32,962 bases of DNA from Conidiobolus incongruus B7586. Lineage: Eukaryota; Entomophthoromycota; Entomophthoromycetes; Entomophthorales; Conidiobolaceae. A program made the position numbers and the translations under genes. The stretch is taken from the NCBI GenBank assembly GCA_000697335.1, contig JNEM01015791.1, positions 1 to 32,962 on the forward strand, in the 5' to 3' direction. The notes below the pieces were generated by a model. It made no database searches. It worked only from the letters and a program-made list of their open reading frames with translations, and had not been told where the DNA came from. How positions within the stretch are numbered: position 1 is the stretch's first letter; each line of letters begins with the position of its first letter. Positions 23,851 to 32,962 of this stretch are shown here, one piece after another.

Positions 23851-23879
23851 TAGTTTATTAAATATTCCGAGTGTGTCGA

Positions 23880-24750
23880 ATACTTGTGAATAAGTTGATT
23901 AAGGTTATTGACATAGTTTTTATACAAATGCAGGGTTTACTTCTATTAATATTGGATTAATGGATTTTTGATTAACTTTATTTCTGCTTTTTATTTAAAA
24001 AAAACCACTGATGCTAATAATATCAAATGATCTATTGGTGATATATATTAAGGATATATTATAGATTGTTATTGAAAATTGAATCGAACAGATTATAAAA
24101 ATTCCATTGCTTTTCTGAGCATTGCATATGAAAAAGATTATATCAATTACCAATAATTGATTGATACCATCAGAAAATATCGTAAAACCTAAATTAAAAG
24201 CTTTAATCTACATGTATTTATGTTTAGAGTTTATCTGGTATCAGTTGTCTTAGCCAAACTAATAACTGTTTCTACACATTTTTTTGACAACTGATTTACT
24301 TATCAAACTCAATTAATTGAGAAAAATGAATTTGACAACCTGATTAATATCAATGTCACGAAAGAAACCTTTAATGTGCTATTAGTTGTCAATATTGGAG
24401 ACGTTACCAACCATATATTATGTCACTGAAATTAGATTTGCGTGAACAGCCAATGTTTTTTACCATGAAGGAATCCGATATTACGAAACATCAAACCAAT
24501 GAAATAATTACTAATTGTTCAAAGGACATGATATTACAAATTTTGTAATATATTTCTACTAGCAAAATGCAGAAAAAAGTATTAATTCAAAATAATTTTA
24601 TATTTAAATTGGAAGTTAACTCCAAGGGTAAAGAGTATCAGCTAGATGGTTGAAGGCTTACGTTAAAAATCTGTAATTTGGCATATTTCAAAGACTTCAA
24701 CTTTAATTTACTGATGAAATCTGGTATACTATAAAACAACTCATTTATTA
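23880..24750 (+). pseudogene. decayed BTB-domain gene, paralogue of the gene at 9.3-10.2 kb
   Basis: Blocks match the BTB gene in order. IAFLSIAYEKDYINYQ pairs with LAFLNAGYEKNDMNLIQ of its exon 2. HFFDN..FTYQTQLIEKNEF pairs with TFQDWLQSQAVLTKNTNF. FNVLLVVNIGDVTNHILCH pairs with ISLIVKVEDKTDKLLCH. SKGKEYQLDG and LAYFKDFNFNLLMKSGIL pair with SKVCEYQMDS and LAYLDQSTLPLLMQSGIL. It has several stops (at TAA, TAG and TGA) and at least one frameshift, near 24460 between ICVNSQCF and MKESDITK. Some stops are at likely Gln/Trp codons, but two in the CHSNYL equivalent are not explained by simple transitions. It is non-functional. Its last part supports the reading frame beyond the T8 run in the intact paralogue. 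Confidence 0.7.
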
Positions 24751-25129
24751 AGTTTGCTATGAATTATATATCTAAATATAACTAATCTAGTAAAATCCCT
24801 TGAATATTAATTATAAATTAATAAACAGTAGTAAGCTTTAATATATTGTTTTAACACGAAAAGATATACTGAACATATTCTATCAGAATATTTTATTCAA
24901 TCTTTTTTTTAATATTTGTTATAATTTAATTTTAGGAACTTCAGTTTTGATAATATTTAATTTTCAAGGTACAAAATATGGCCTAAATTTTTATTACCAT
25001 TTTTAAATATATCAATTACTTCAAATTCAGTCAAAAGAATTATTCAAACACAATATAAAGGTTTAATATAACATTAAAAGAATAATTGATAATCTGAATA
25101 ATGAAATTTACAAATATTTTGATTAGGAA

Positions 25130-25620
25130 CAACTTAGCTTTAAGTTATGGGGATTGGATTATCATTTTTTCATTTCAGCCAATCTATCTGGCATATTACG
25201 TGCTGATCAACTGGTCTAAATTTTGTAAATCAATAGTTTATTTTGTTTTACTGATTTTGATTAAAGTAAATTAACTTGTTCTAATATTTAATGGTATATT
25301 AGTATCAAATTGAAAAAAATTGATTAAATTTACTTGAGAGAACTCTCAGTATTCATCCAAACCTTTTCTTGTATCGAGCATTTATTTTGAATTAATATTT
25401 TTTGAATTATTTAAAATGAATAAAAACCAAGGATGAAGAGCAATTCAAGTGGTAATATTTTATTAATATCCAAAACAATATTGCAAATTGTTTTGACAAA
25501 TATAATTCAAAGAATCTAAATTGATAATAACTCAATACTTGAGAGAATGTGTTATTAATAATATATTTCTGATATTTGTGAATAATAAATAAAACACCCA
25601 ATATGATAATTTTATATGCC
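25130..25620 (+). pseudogene. possible MATH-like domain relic
   Basis: Plus-strand blocks WYISIKLKKID, IYLRELSVFIQTF and, in another frame, FKESKLIITQYLRECVINN then IFLIFVNN follow the pattern of a MATH domain (W-x-I on the fourth strand, a YL..LS strand, and a final F.k.s.Li...y..ndt strand). Stops and frame changes interrupt it. It lies downstream of the BTB relic and could be the N-terminal part of a second MATH-BTB relic. The assignment rests on pattern only. An open minus-strand stretch at 25407-25631 has no recognisable motif. Confidence 0.25.
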
Positions 25621-25624
25621 TTTA

Positions 25625-26050
25625 ATACCATTCAAGAAATATTTTATACAAAAATATTCAAATATTTTACCTGTTTAATATTATGATTAAATATTTTTAT
25701 AAGATAATGTGGGTTATACTATTCAATTTTTTAATCTTTGTCGCCTGAATTCAATGTTTTATCAATATAAACAAGCTTGCAATAATTTTCTTCAATTAAA
25801 TTTCCGACCTCAAATCAATGCAACTAACTTGAATTTAAAAATGGTGTGAGATATTATTGAAAATATCCATAATCAGCATTCAAACCAGCATAATATGAGA
25901 CACATCTATGGAATGATAAAATCTTGCATTTTTTTCAAATCAAAAAATTAATAATTGAAAAAAAATCCAAATTTGGAATTCCAATTTTGACGTTGATGAT
26001 TTAAAGTCAACAATCCCACAATCTTAAATAAAAAAAATAAAAAATTACAA
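25625..26050. other. upstream flank of RAT1, no gene seen
   Basis: The composition is richer than a desert but there is no frame to call. It probably includes the RAT1 promoter; I can point to no specific element. Confidence 0.4.
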
Positions 26051-26065
26051 TAATGAATGCAAGAG

Positions 26066-26218
26066 GTAAATAACGTAAATTTAAAATTAGTTTAAATGTT
26101 AAATCAATTTTGTTATTAATTATTTTGTCATTATCTAAAATATAATTAAATTGATAATATTTTACAAAAATTTTAATTGATATCTATTCTTTTGAATTTT
26201 ACAATTTATTTATTTCAG
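26066..26218 (+). other. possible 5'-UTR intron of RAT1
   Basis: GTAAAT at 26066 (after AAGAG) and a pyrimidine-rich acceptor TTTATTTATTTCAG ending at 26218 could define a 153-bp intron in the leader, 32 bp before the start codon. It is longer than the seven coding introns (48-63 bp), so it is tentative. Confidence 0.3.
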
Positions 26219-26250
26219 CATTTGTTATAATAATTTGAAATAAATTTACA

Positions 26251-29200
26251 ATGGGAGTACCAGCATTATTTCGATGGTTATCAACTAAATACCCTAAAAT
26301 TGTCACACCAGTCATTGAAGAAAATCCTAAAAACATTAATGGCATTCACATTCCAGTAGACTTGACTCAACCAAACCCTAATGGTATTGAATTCGATAAT
26401 TTATACTTGGATTTGAATGGTATTGTTCATCCTTGTACTCATCCTGAAGATAAGGTAATTTTTCAATCTTTATAGTTATAATATGATATGATACTAACAA
26501 AGCGATAGCCTGCTCCACCTACCGAAGAGGCAATGATGATAGAAATCTTTAATTATCTGGATAGGATAATGAGTATGGTTCGTCCTAGAAAATTATTATA
26601 TATTGCTATAGGTAATTTTGTTTTTGTTTTCATTTAAATTTTGATTCTAATATCCTTTTTTATAGATGGTGTAGCTCCGAGAGCCAAAATGAACCAACAA
26701 AGAAGTCGTCGTTTCAAAGCTGGATTAGAAGCTAGACTCAAGAAGGAAGCTTTAATGAAAGAAAAGTTAAATATGGAAGGTAATTATTAATTTTTCAAAT
26801 TTTTGAAAAATTTTTATTAAATGTTATTTTTATCTATTATAGAGGCTAAAAAGGTTTATGAAGAAATTAAAGCTAATGGTGGCGTTAAAGAAGCTTTTGA
26901 CTCTAATTGTATTACTCCCGGTACGCCGTTTATGGATTTACTAAGTGCTAGTTTGAAGTACTATCTAGTTGATAGGTTGAATTCTGATCTTGGTTGGCAG
27001 CAAGTAAAATCATCCTTGATTATTTTTTTATTATCAACTAATTGCAAATATTTAGCTTAATGTTATCTTATCAGATGCTAGCTGCCCTGGAGAAGGAGAG
27101 CATAAAATTATGGACTTTATTCGTAGAATGAGACTAAATCCTGATTATGATCCTAATACTGAACATGTTATGTATGGATTGGATGCTGATTTAATTATGT
27201 TATCTCTCGCTACTCATGAACCAAGATTCAAATTACTTCGTGAAGATGTCTTTGCTGGTAAAAGTAAAGGAGGATGTAGTAAATGTGGTAGAATGGGACA
27301 TAACGCCGCTAATTGTAGATGTAAGTTTTTATTTTACAATTTCTTGATTTTCAAAATTAACTGTTTATTAATAATAGCTAGAGGAGCAGTTACAGTTGCA
27401 AGACCTGATCCTGAAACTGCGACTACACCGGGTGAGCATCCCAAGAAGCCATTTGTACTATTACATGTGAATGTTTTAAGAGAATACTTGGCTGTTCAAT
27501 TGCGTAACCCTGATCAAATATTTCCCTTTGATTTAGAAAATGCCATTGACGATTGGGTATTCCTTATTTTCTTTGTTGGAAACGATTTCTTACCACATTT
27601 ACCTTCTCTTGAAATTCGTGAAGGTGCAATTGATCGTCTTGTAGAAATGTGGAAGCGTACTTTAACAACCGTTAATGGTTATCTCACGCATAATGGTGAA
27701 ATCAATATGTCTCGTGTTAAATTAATCCTTGACGAACTTGCAGGTCTTGAAGATGAGATCTTCAGAATGCGTGGTGAACGTGAAGAATATTACAGACAGA
27801 GACAAAATCAGAATAATGCTCCTAAAGGAATCGAAGTAAAAGGAAAGTCTGAGGATGAAAATCGAGAAGTGGCTGCTAAATTGAGAGCTCAACTACTTGC
27901 TAGAAAAAATGCCACTACACCACCTCTAACAGAATCTGTTGTTCCTGCTAAACGTTCTGAACCTGATGATGATTCTAGTGAGCAAAATCAAAACCCAGCT
28001 CAACCTGGAAATGAAGAAAACAATACTCAAGCTTTTGAATCCAAAAATGAAATAAAAGATCAAAACAACGACAATGAAAAAGATCCTGATGACGATGCTG
28101 GCGTAGATGCTGATGAAAACCAAACTGAACAGGAAGAAAAAGTTGAAATGGACACAATCAAACTTCATGAACCAGGCTATAAAAAAAGATATTATGAAAG
28201 TAAATTTGGCGTAGATGTTGATGATATAGAATTCCGTAAAAAGTAATTAAGATATAATATATTAAAGTGCAATACTAACCAGTTTTTTAGATTGGCTTCA
28301 AGTTATATGGAAGGTTTAATATGGGTTATGAGATATTATTACCAAGTAATTTTTAGTTTGTTTATTATATGAATTTATTTAAATGACTTTTATTCAATTA
28401 GGGTTGTGCTTCTTGGAAATGGTTCTATCCTTATCACTATCCTCCTTTTGCCAGTGATCTCACACTTCTCGACCAAAATTTCCATGTTGAATTCAATCGT
28501 GGTACCCCACTTAAACCGTTTGAACAACTTATGGGAGTCTTACCAGCTGGTAGTAAACAGCATCTTCCTGAACCCTTCCACTTTTTGATGGAAAACCCAG
28601 AATCCTCTATCATAGATTTCTATCCTGAAGACTTTGAACAAGATATGAATGGGAAGAAATTTTCATGGCAAGCTATAGTCATATTACCATTTATTGAAGA
28701 AGACCGCCTTTTGGAAGCTTGTGAATCTGTATATCCCCAACTTACTGAAGCAGAAACTAAACGCAATTCTGTTGGAAATGAAATCCTTTTCTTGGGCAGC
28801 AACAATCCAATGTGTCCACAGGTTGTTGATCTTTATACCGTTCATGGAAGCGATGAAAATATAATAACAATTGATACAAAATATTCGAAAGGAATTTCTG
28901 GTTCACTTACCAGAGATGAAAACTTTGTTCCCCATAGTACTTACCCAAGCCCACTTCAGCCAGTGAATAAATCAGATATTCATAATGAGAGGGCATTTTG
29001 CGCTTTATACAAAATGATTCAACCTCCTGAATCTTTTGTCTATCCAGCTCAGTTACTTCCAGGTGCTCAACCTCCTCGTCGTGTACTCAATAACTTCGAT
29101 ATTGCCAATACCGAAAATAACGCAACTAGGTCCAATCGTAATGGAAATGACTATTCTCGTCACGAATATTTCCCTGGTAGGGATAATTCTGCAGGATATG

Positions 29201-29667
29201 GCCCACAAAGAGATGATCACTACATCAACCATGATTTAGAGCCACAAGTATACAAGGCTCCTCGCATCAACCATCCACATTCTGACCGTGGTGGCTATAG
29301 AGGGGGATATCGTGGTCACAGCAACCCTCCATATAATAACTATAGTCAACAGCATGGCCATCAACAAGGATATCATCATAACAATCGTAATCCTAGATAT
29401 CAAAATAACCAATATGCTCATAATAATCCCAATGCTGGGTATCCTACCAGTAATAATCGTGGGCGAGGTAACTATCACTACAACTCCGGTCGCGACAATT
29501 CGGGATACCAAAGTAATACTTACCATACCAATCAACCCAACTACCATCCAGGGCCTTACGCATCTCAACAAGGCCGCCAAGGTGGCCACTATAATAACAG
29601 AGGTGGATACTATCAAGGTAATACCAGGGGTAGAGGAACCCGTGGCAACTATCGAGGCAGCTATTAA
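26251..29667 (+). CDS. nuclear 5'-3' exoribonuclease Rat1/XRN2
   Basis: Eight exons: 26251-26454, 26509-26611, 26666-26779, 26843-27003, 27056-27320, 27378-28242, 28291-28345, 28402-29667. All seven introns are GT-AG, 48-63 bp; TACTAAC is exact at 26492 and 28273. The spliced product has 1010 residues, the size of yeast Rat1. It degrades 5'-monophosphate RNA in the nucleus, serving transcription termination and rRNA processing. Visible in order: the [11 protein letters not shown] start; catalytic acidic sites D54 (LYLDLNG), D103 ([17 protein letters not shown]), E207/E209 ([11 protein letters not shown]), D237/D239 (DADLIML) and D352 ([10 protein letters not shown]); CCHC zinc knuckle C268-C271-H276-C281; acidic, Asn/Gln-rich linker about 420-560; second conserved block with [20 protein letters not shown] and [11 protein letters not shown]; then a tail of about 190 residues rich in Gly, Arg, Tyr, Asn, Gln with RGG-type repeats. 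The zinc knuckle and length favour Rat1/XRN2 over cytoplasmic Xrn1. No frame damage. Confidence 0.95.
27321..27377 (+). other. RAT1 intron 5, in frame and without a stop
   Basis: This 57-bp GTAAGT..ATAG intron directly follows the zinc knuckle. Its length is a multiple of three and it has no in-frame stop, so retention would add 19 mostly hydrophobic residues without ending translation. Removal restores the expected NCR-SRGAV junction, so splicing is assumed. Confidence 0.75.
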
Positions 29668-29969
29668 TATTCTATAATCAATTTCTCTTCAACTTTGCAA
29701 CTTTGTATAATATTAACTATTATATACTTTACCCGTATGAAAAATATAAATTAATTTGCTAAATATATTTTAGCAATATATCACAATTATTAATTTTAAA
29801 CATCATAAATTTCTACTCATTTCAATTATTAGGCGTGTACTAAGTTTTTTAATAGATTTAACAAATATTAATAAAAAAAACATTTATTATAAAATAAAAT
29901 TATGTTTCCTTTATATGATACAGAATATTTCAATATTTTTGGAAGATGTCTAGCTCTATTAAAAACTCT
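29668..29969. other. RAT1 3' flank, no gene seen
   Basis: AT-rich 3' untranslated and intergenic sequence. No separate gene or clear terminator motif was identified. Confidence 0.45.
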
Positions 29970-30860
29970 TATTTGTTAACTCGCTAGGGACAGCATGAAC
30001 ATGGAATATTATTATCCCATGATGATCATTTATTTATTGATAGATTGCTTAGTTAATATTAATCATTGGATGAGCATGAACTTTGAGTGATTTGTTAGAT
30101 GCAGATGGGATATGTATGTCCTATCTTTATATCAATATGATTTGTTAATAATGATAAATCATTTTGTTATAATCAATCACATATTTAATAGTTACAATAT
30201 ATTAATAATTGCTTATCATATCAATAATCAATTTAAAATATTATTGAAAATGACCAAGTGTTGAATATTATATTCTGATAACAATCGATTATTAAAATAG
30301 GTTATATGTGTGAATATTGCTCATAAAATTTGCTCACAAAATTTAACATTAATATTCAATTGTAAGTTTGAAAATAATTCTATTTTTTATTAGTTTTATA
30401 GTATAGAACAATATACAATGCTTTCAGGTTTATCATTTGATATAAATAAATCTCTAAGACATCCTCAAGCTGATATTAAAGAATTTCAATTTAATTTTGC
30501 AAATAATTTGATTGCTGATTTTAATAATTTTTATCAATATACTTTAAAACCTCAAATTATATCAACATATAAAAGTAAATATGATATATCATCTCAGCTG
30601 CGTATTAAATATTTGCATTCTGCTTTAATTATATATAATCAAAATGGAGTTTAGATTTATTTTTTACAACTAGATTGATATTCAATAAAATTATAATTTC
30701 AATTAATCAGTATATTAATAATATGAAAATTGCTGAATCTAAACTTAATATATATTTAGCTTTACAAATTAAAATATATTTAACTGAGTTAAGTTTAATC
30801 AAAGAATATTGGTTAAAGCATTTTGTGGAATTGAGGAGTTTAAACTATATTTACTAAGTG
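29970..30860 (+). pseudogene. relic resembling the regulatory domain of a fungal Zn2Cys6 transcription factor
   Basis: Plus-strand blocks read GILLSHDDHLFIDRLL and SLDEHEL (about 30000-30100), then an open frame 30418-30654 containing ADFNNFYQYTLKPQIIS and LRIKYLHSALIIYNQN, then, one frame over to 30857, LFFTTRLIFNKIIISINQYI and IYLALQIKIYLTELS. The order and spacing resemble the fungal-specific regulatory (MHR) domain: the 'LDxWYxSLPP' strand, the 'LHxxYHxxLIxLxRP' helix, the 'CxxAAxxI' helix and the 'YALYxAAxIHLTEL' helix. Stops and a frameshift near 30650 break it, and the AT drift is heavy. No Cys6 zinc cluster is seen. Family assignment is by pattern alone. Confidence 0.4.
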
Positions 30861-31267
30861 ATTAATTTTTTGAAATTCTTAACTTGTTAAAGTTTGAACC
30901 TAATCTTTTACCACACTTGAAATATAAATGTCATATTTTCCTTTTGTGGTCATGAGTATTATTTTGAATTTTGAATAAAATTATAGACTTATTATATTGA
31001 CAATCTTATACATTGTTTTGATTGATATTTAAAGTTAGCAACTATAAGGATTAAAGTTTTGATATAAAAATTTAAAAAACTATATAATTATATAATCTGA
31101 AATATATATATAATAAATAAATATAGCAAATGTTTTTATAAATCTTCCAAAATAATATCTTTCAACACTTTATATTTATAAAGAGTTTTATTTCAAATTT
31201 AATATTTAATTAATTAATATATATTAAAAGATTATTTTTTAAAATCCTTATAACTTTATATTAATAT
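30861..31267. other. AT-rich spacer, no gene seen
   Basis: Featureless AT-rich sequence between the regulator relic and the mariner cluster. Confidence 0.5.
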
Positions 31268-31269
31268 TA

Positions 31270-31820
31270 TCATACAATTAAAAAGATGGGAAACTTTATA
31301 ATTTCTAATTTTCAAATATATTATTTGGTTCAAATAATAAAATATATAGAAAATAACTAAGAGAATATATAGTATTAGATTATATACTTATATATATATC
31401 TATATATATTTATAATATCTGTTATCCTTAATTAATTAGTTTAATAAAATTTGCTATTTATTTTAAAAATACTTAAATAATGATCATCTAAAGTCTTTTA
31501 TTTTATAATCTCTATTAATTAATCACAAATACTTTAAAATTATTAAAAATTTATAAATAATATTTATTACTAAATTATAATTTAAATTCACTCTTTATTA
31601 TTAGGAAAATTATTTTAAAATTATGAAAAAAATCTCTAAAATCTGTTAAATTCTTAAAAACTAATTTTAATTATTATTTTTTTAATTATTAATTGGGGAT
31701 AAAAAATATATAAAATGATATTTTATATTTCAATAAAAAAATTATCAAAATCCTTTAATATTAGTTATATAAATATTATATATATATATATTTTAAATTT
31801 TAAACTTTAGTTAATTATTA
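31270..31820 (+). mobile_element. mariner transposon, 5' part, interrupted by another mariner (copy C1)
   Basis: It starts just after TA at 31268-31269 with an inverted repeat that aligns with copy B over 25 bases (ending GATGGGAAAC). It continues collinearly with copy B for about 550 bp, through the transposase N-terminus and second helix-turn-helix, and stops abruptly at TA 31819-31820 where a new mariner left end begins. This copy is more diverged than copies A and B. The remainder would be expected beyond the window's right edge. Confidence 0.75.
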
Positions 31821-31926
31821 CCAGAATTAAAAAAAGGGAAATTTTTTAATTTCTGATTTTTCAAATATAATATTAATTTCAAATAAAAAAATATATACAA
31901 AACAAATAGGAAAATAAAGAATTTTG

Positions 31927-31967
<41 letters not shown>

Positions 31968-32962
31968 TTTTTTTGATTAAAAAATTAATTTTTTAAAATT
32001 GGATATTTAACTTAATTATGCTTAAACTAAATAATAATCATCAAAAGCCTTTTATTTTTATATCAGTAAAATTTAACCACAAACCCTCTAAAATCATTTA
32101 AAATTTATATGCTACTTATAATAATAAAATATTATCTAAATTAACAATTCATTACTAGGTAAATTATTTTAAATATAAGAGAGAAATTACTTAAAACCTG
32201 TTAAAATATAAAAAACTAATTTTAACTATCACTTTTTTAACTATTAACAGAGTGAAAAAATATATTGAAAAGTATCTTTTTATTTCAATTAAAGAATTAT
32301 CTAAGTACTTTAATATTAGTTACATAAGTATTTTATATATATTAAAATTTAAATTAAAATTAATCAATTAAAATATAAAATAAGAACCTAATAATTTAAC
32401 TAAAGCTTAAAAAAGGTTAGAGTAACTATTGTTAAAAAAAACTTACTAAGGTATAACTAGAAACTAAAGCTTTTACAGCAAATTATAATAATTGATGAAT
32501 CTTAGATTTTTTTATATAATCCTTTGATATAAAATAAATTAAAGTGTTAGATCAAGTTAAATCAACCTCCTCCATAAATTTTTTTAAATAAATACTTTAT
32601 TAATAAATAAATATTAATTATTATAATAGATTATTATAGCATATGTTATTTTTATTTAGTTTTTAAAAGAAAATTAATTAATAGTAAACTTTATATTCCT
32701 TTTTTAAATAAAATTATTTCTAATTGGTACTCTTAATATAATTTAAGGAAACCTATTATTTAACATAATAATTATATAATATATTAATCTAAAGTTATAA
32801 AAAACTTTCTAATTAATTGTAACTGGAAAAACTACCATATCTAATATATTCTTTAAATTATAATCTATGTGATTATAATTGTTTTAGGTAATTAAAAAAC
32901 TAGTTTATAACAAAGAAAATTTTTATAGGAAAATTCAATTAGTTTGTGAAATATTAAATTTT
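31821..32962 (+). mobile_element. mariner transposon inserted in C1, cut by the window edge (copy C2)
   Basis: The left end CCAGAATT, then AAAGGGAAATTTTTTAATTT, directly follows TA at 31819-31820. It is collinear with copy B for 1142 bp up to the window end, so about 160 bp including the right end are missing from view. Transposase landmarks seen: LIMLKLN-equivalent start, the VRELYKYF-type helix-turn-helix, and IDES with TAG where Trp is expected. A TA run of about 18 units (31929-31965) sits near the left end. Many stops are at the same Trp/Gln positions as in copies A and B, plus small changes. The element is inactive. Confidence 0.8.

Noticed and set aside
25407-25631. 74-codon minus-strand ORF
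   Set aside because: No motif, and the plus strand of the same stretch has a better, though weak, case as a MATH-like relic.
27926-28168. Hydrophobic minus-strand ORF of 80 codons opposite the RAT1 linker
   Set aside because: Antisense of an acidic Asn/Gln-rich coding stretch, which naturally reads as Phe/Ile/Leu-rich; no independent support.
29236-29677. Long overlapping ORFs on both strands over the RAT1 tail
   Set aside because: Shadows produced by the low-complexity, GC-richer tail of the real RAT1 frame.

Overview
This window is eukaryotic and extremely AT-rich. It is most likely from an early-diverging fungus; an entomophthoralean such as Conidiobolus would fit, but that placement is inference. 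Supporting signs are short spliceosomal introns (46-63 bp) with textbook TACTAAC branch points, a Rat1/XRN2-type nuclear exonuclease, two intronless class A-like GPCRs, a BTB-domain gene, decayed copies of what look like fungal-type regulators, and mariner transposons decayed almost purely by transitions. Coding islands of near-normal composition sit in long AT deserts where I see no genes.

Layout. 1-4.3 kb: AT desert with an old mariner relic. 4.36-5.29 kb (-): GPCR 1. 5.3-9.2 kb: AT-rich, with an unrecognised coding relic near 6.75-7.02 kb and another near 8.38-8.69 kb. 9.28-10.23 kb (+): three-exon BTB gene with a one-base homopolymer frameshift. 10.40-11.70 kb (-): full-length dead mariner. 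11.7-16.1 kb: AT desert with a possible relic near 15.55-15.84 kb. 16.14-17.09 kb (-): GPCR 2, about 52% identical to GPCR 1 without a gap. 19.38-20.68 kb (+): second full-length dead mariner. 21.09-22.51 kb: six copies of a 214-bp unit separated by the 19-bp Tn5 mosaic end used in Nextera libraries, so this array is a library or assembly artefact. 22.55-22.72 kb: mariner 3' end. 23.5-24.75 kb: two relics, one matching the 8.4-8.7 kb relic in inverted orientation and one a decayed BTB paralogue; a possible MATH-like relic follows. 26.25-29.67 kb (+): complete eight-exon RAT1/XRN2 gene, 1010 residues. 30.0-30.86 kb: decayed relic resembling the regulatory domain of fungal Zn2Cys6 factors. 31.27 kb to the end: a mariner interrupted by a second mariner that runs off the window.

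The genes do not form a pathway. The window reads as a housekeeping gene (RAT1) beside a fast-turnover zone of lineage-expanded families (GPCR, BTB, putative regulators) and DNA transposons. Two points matter most to a reader. First, the repeat array is synthetic and may mark a false join, so order and orientation across 21.1-22.5 kb should not be trusted. Second, the mariner copies carry stops essentially only at former Trp and Gln codons in an otherwise unbroken frame, which resembles RIP-like C-to-T mutation at CpA. I found no convincing tRNA, rRNA or CRISPR array and no whole virus-like element.
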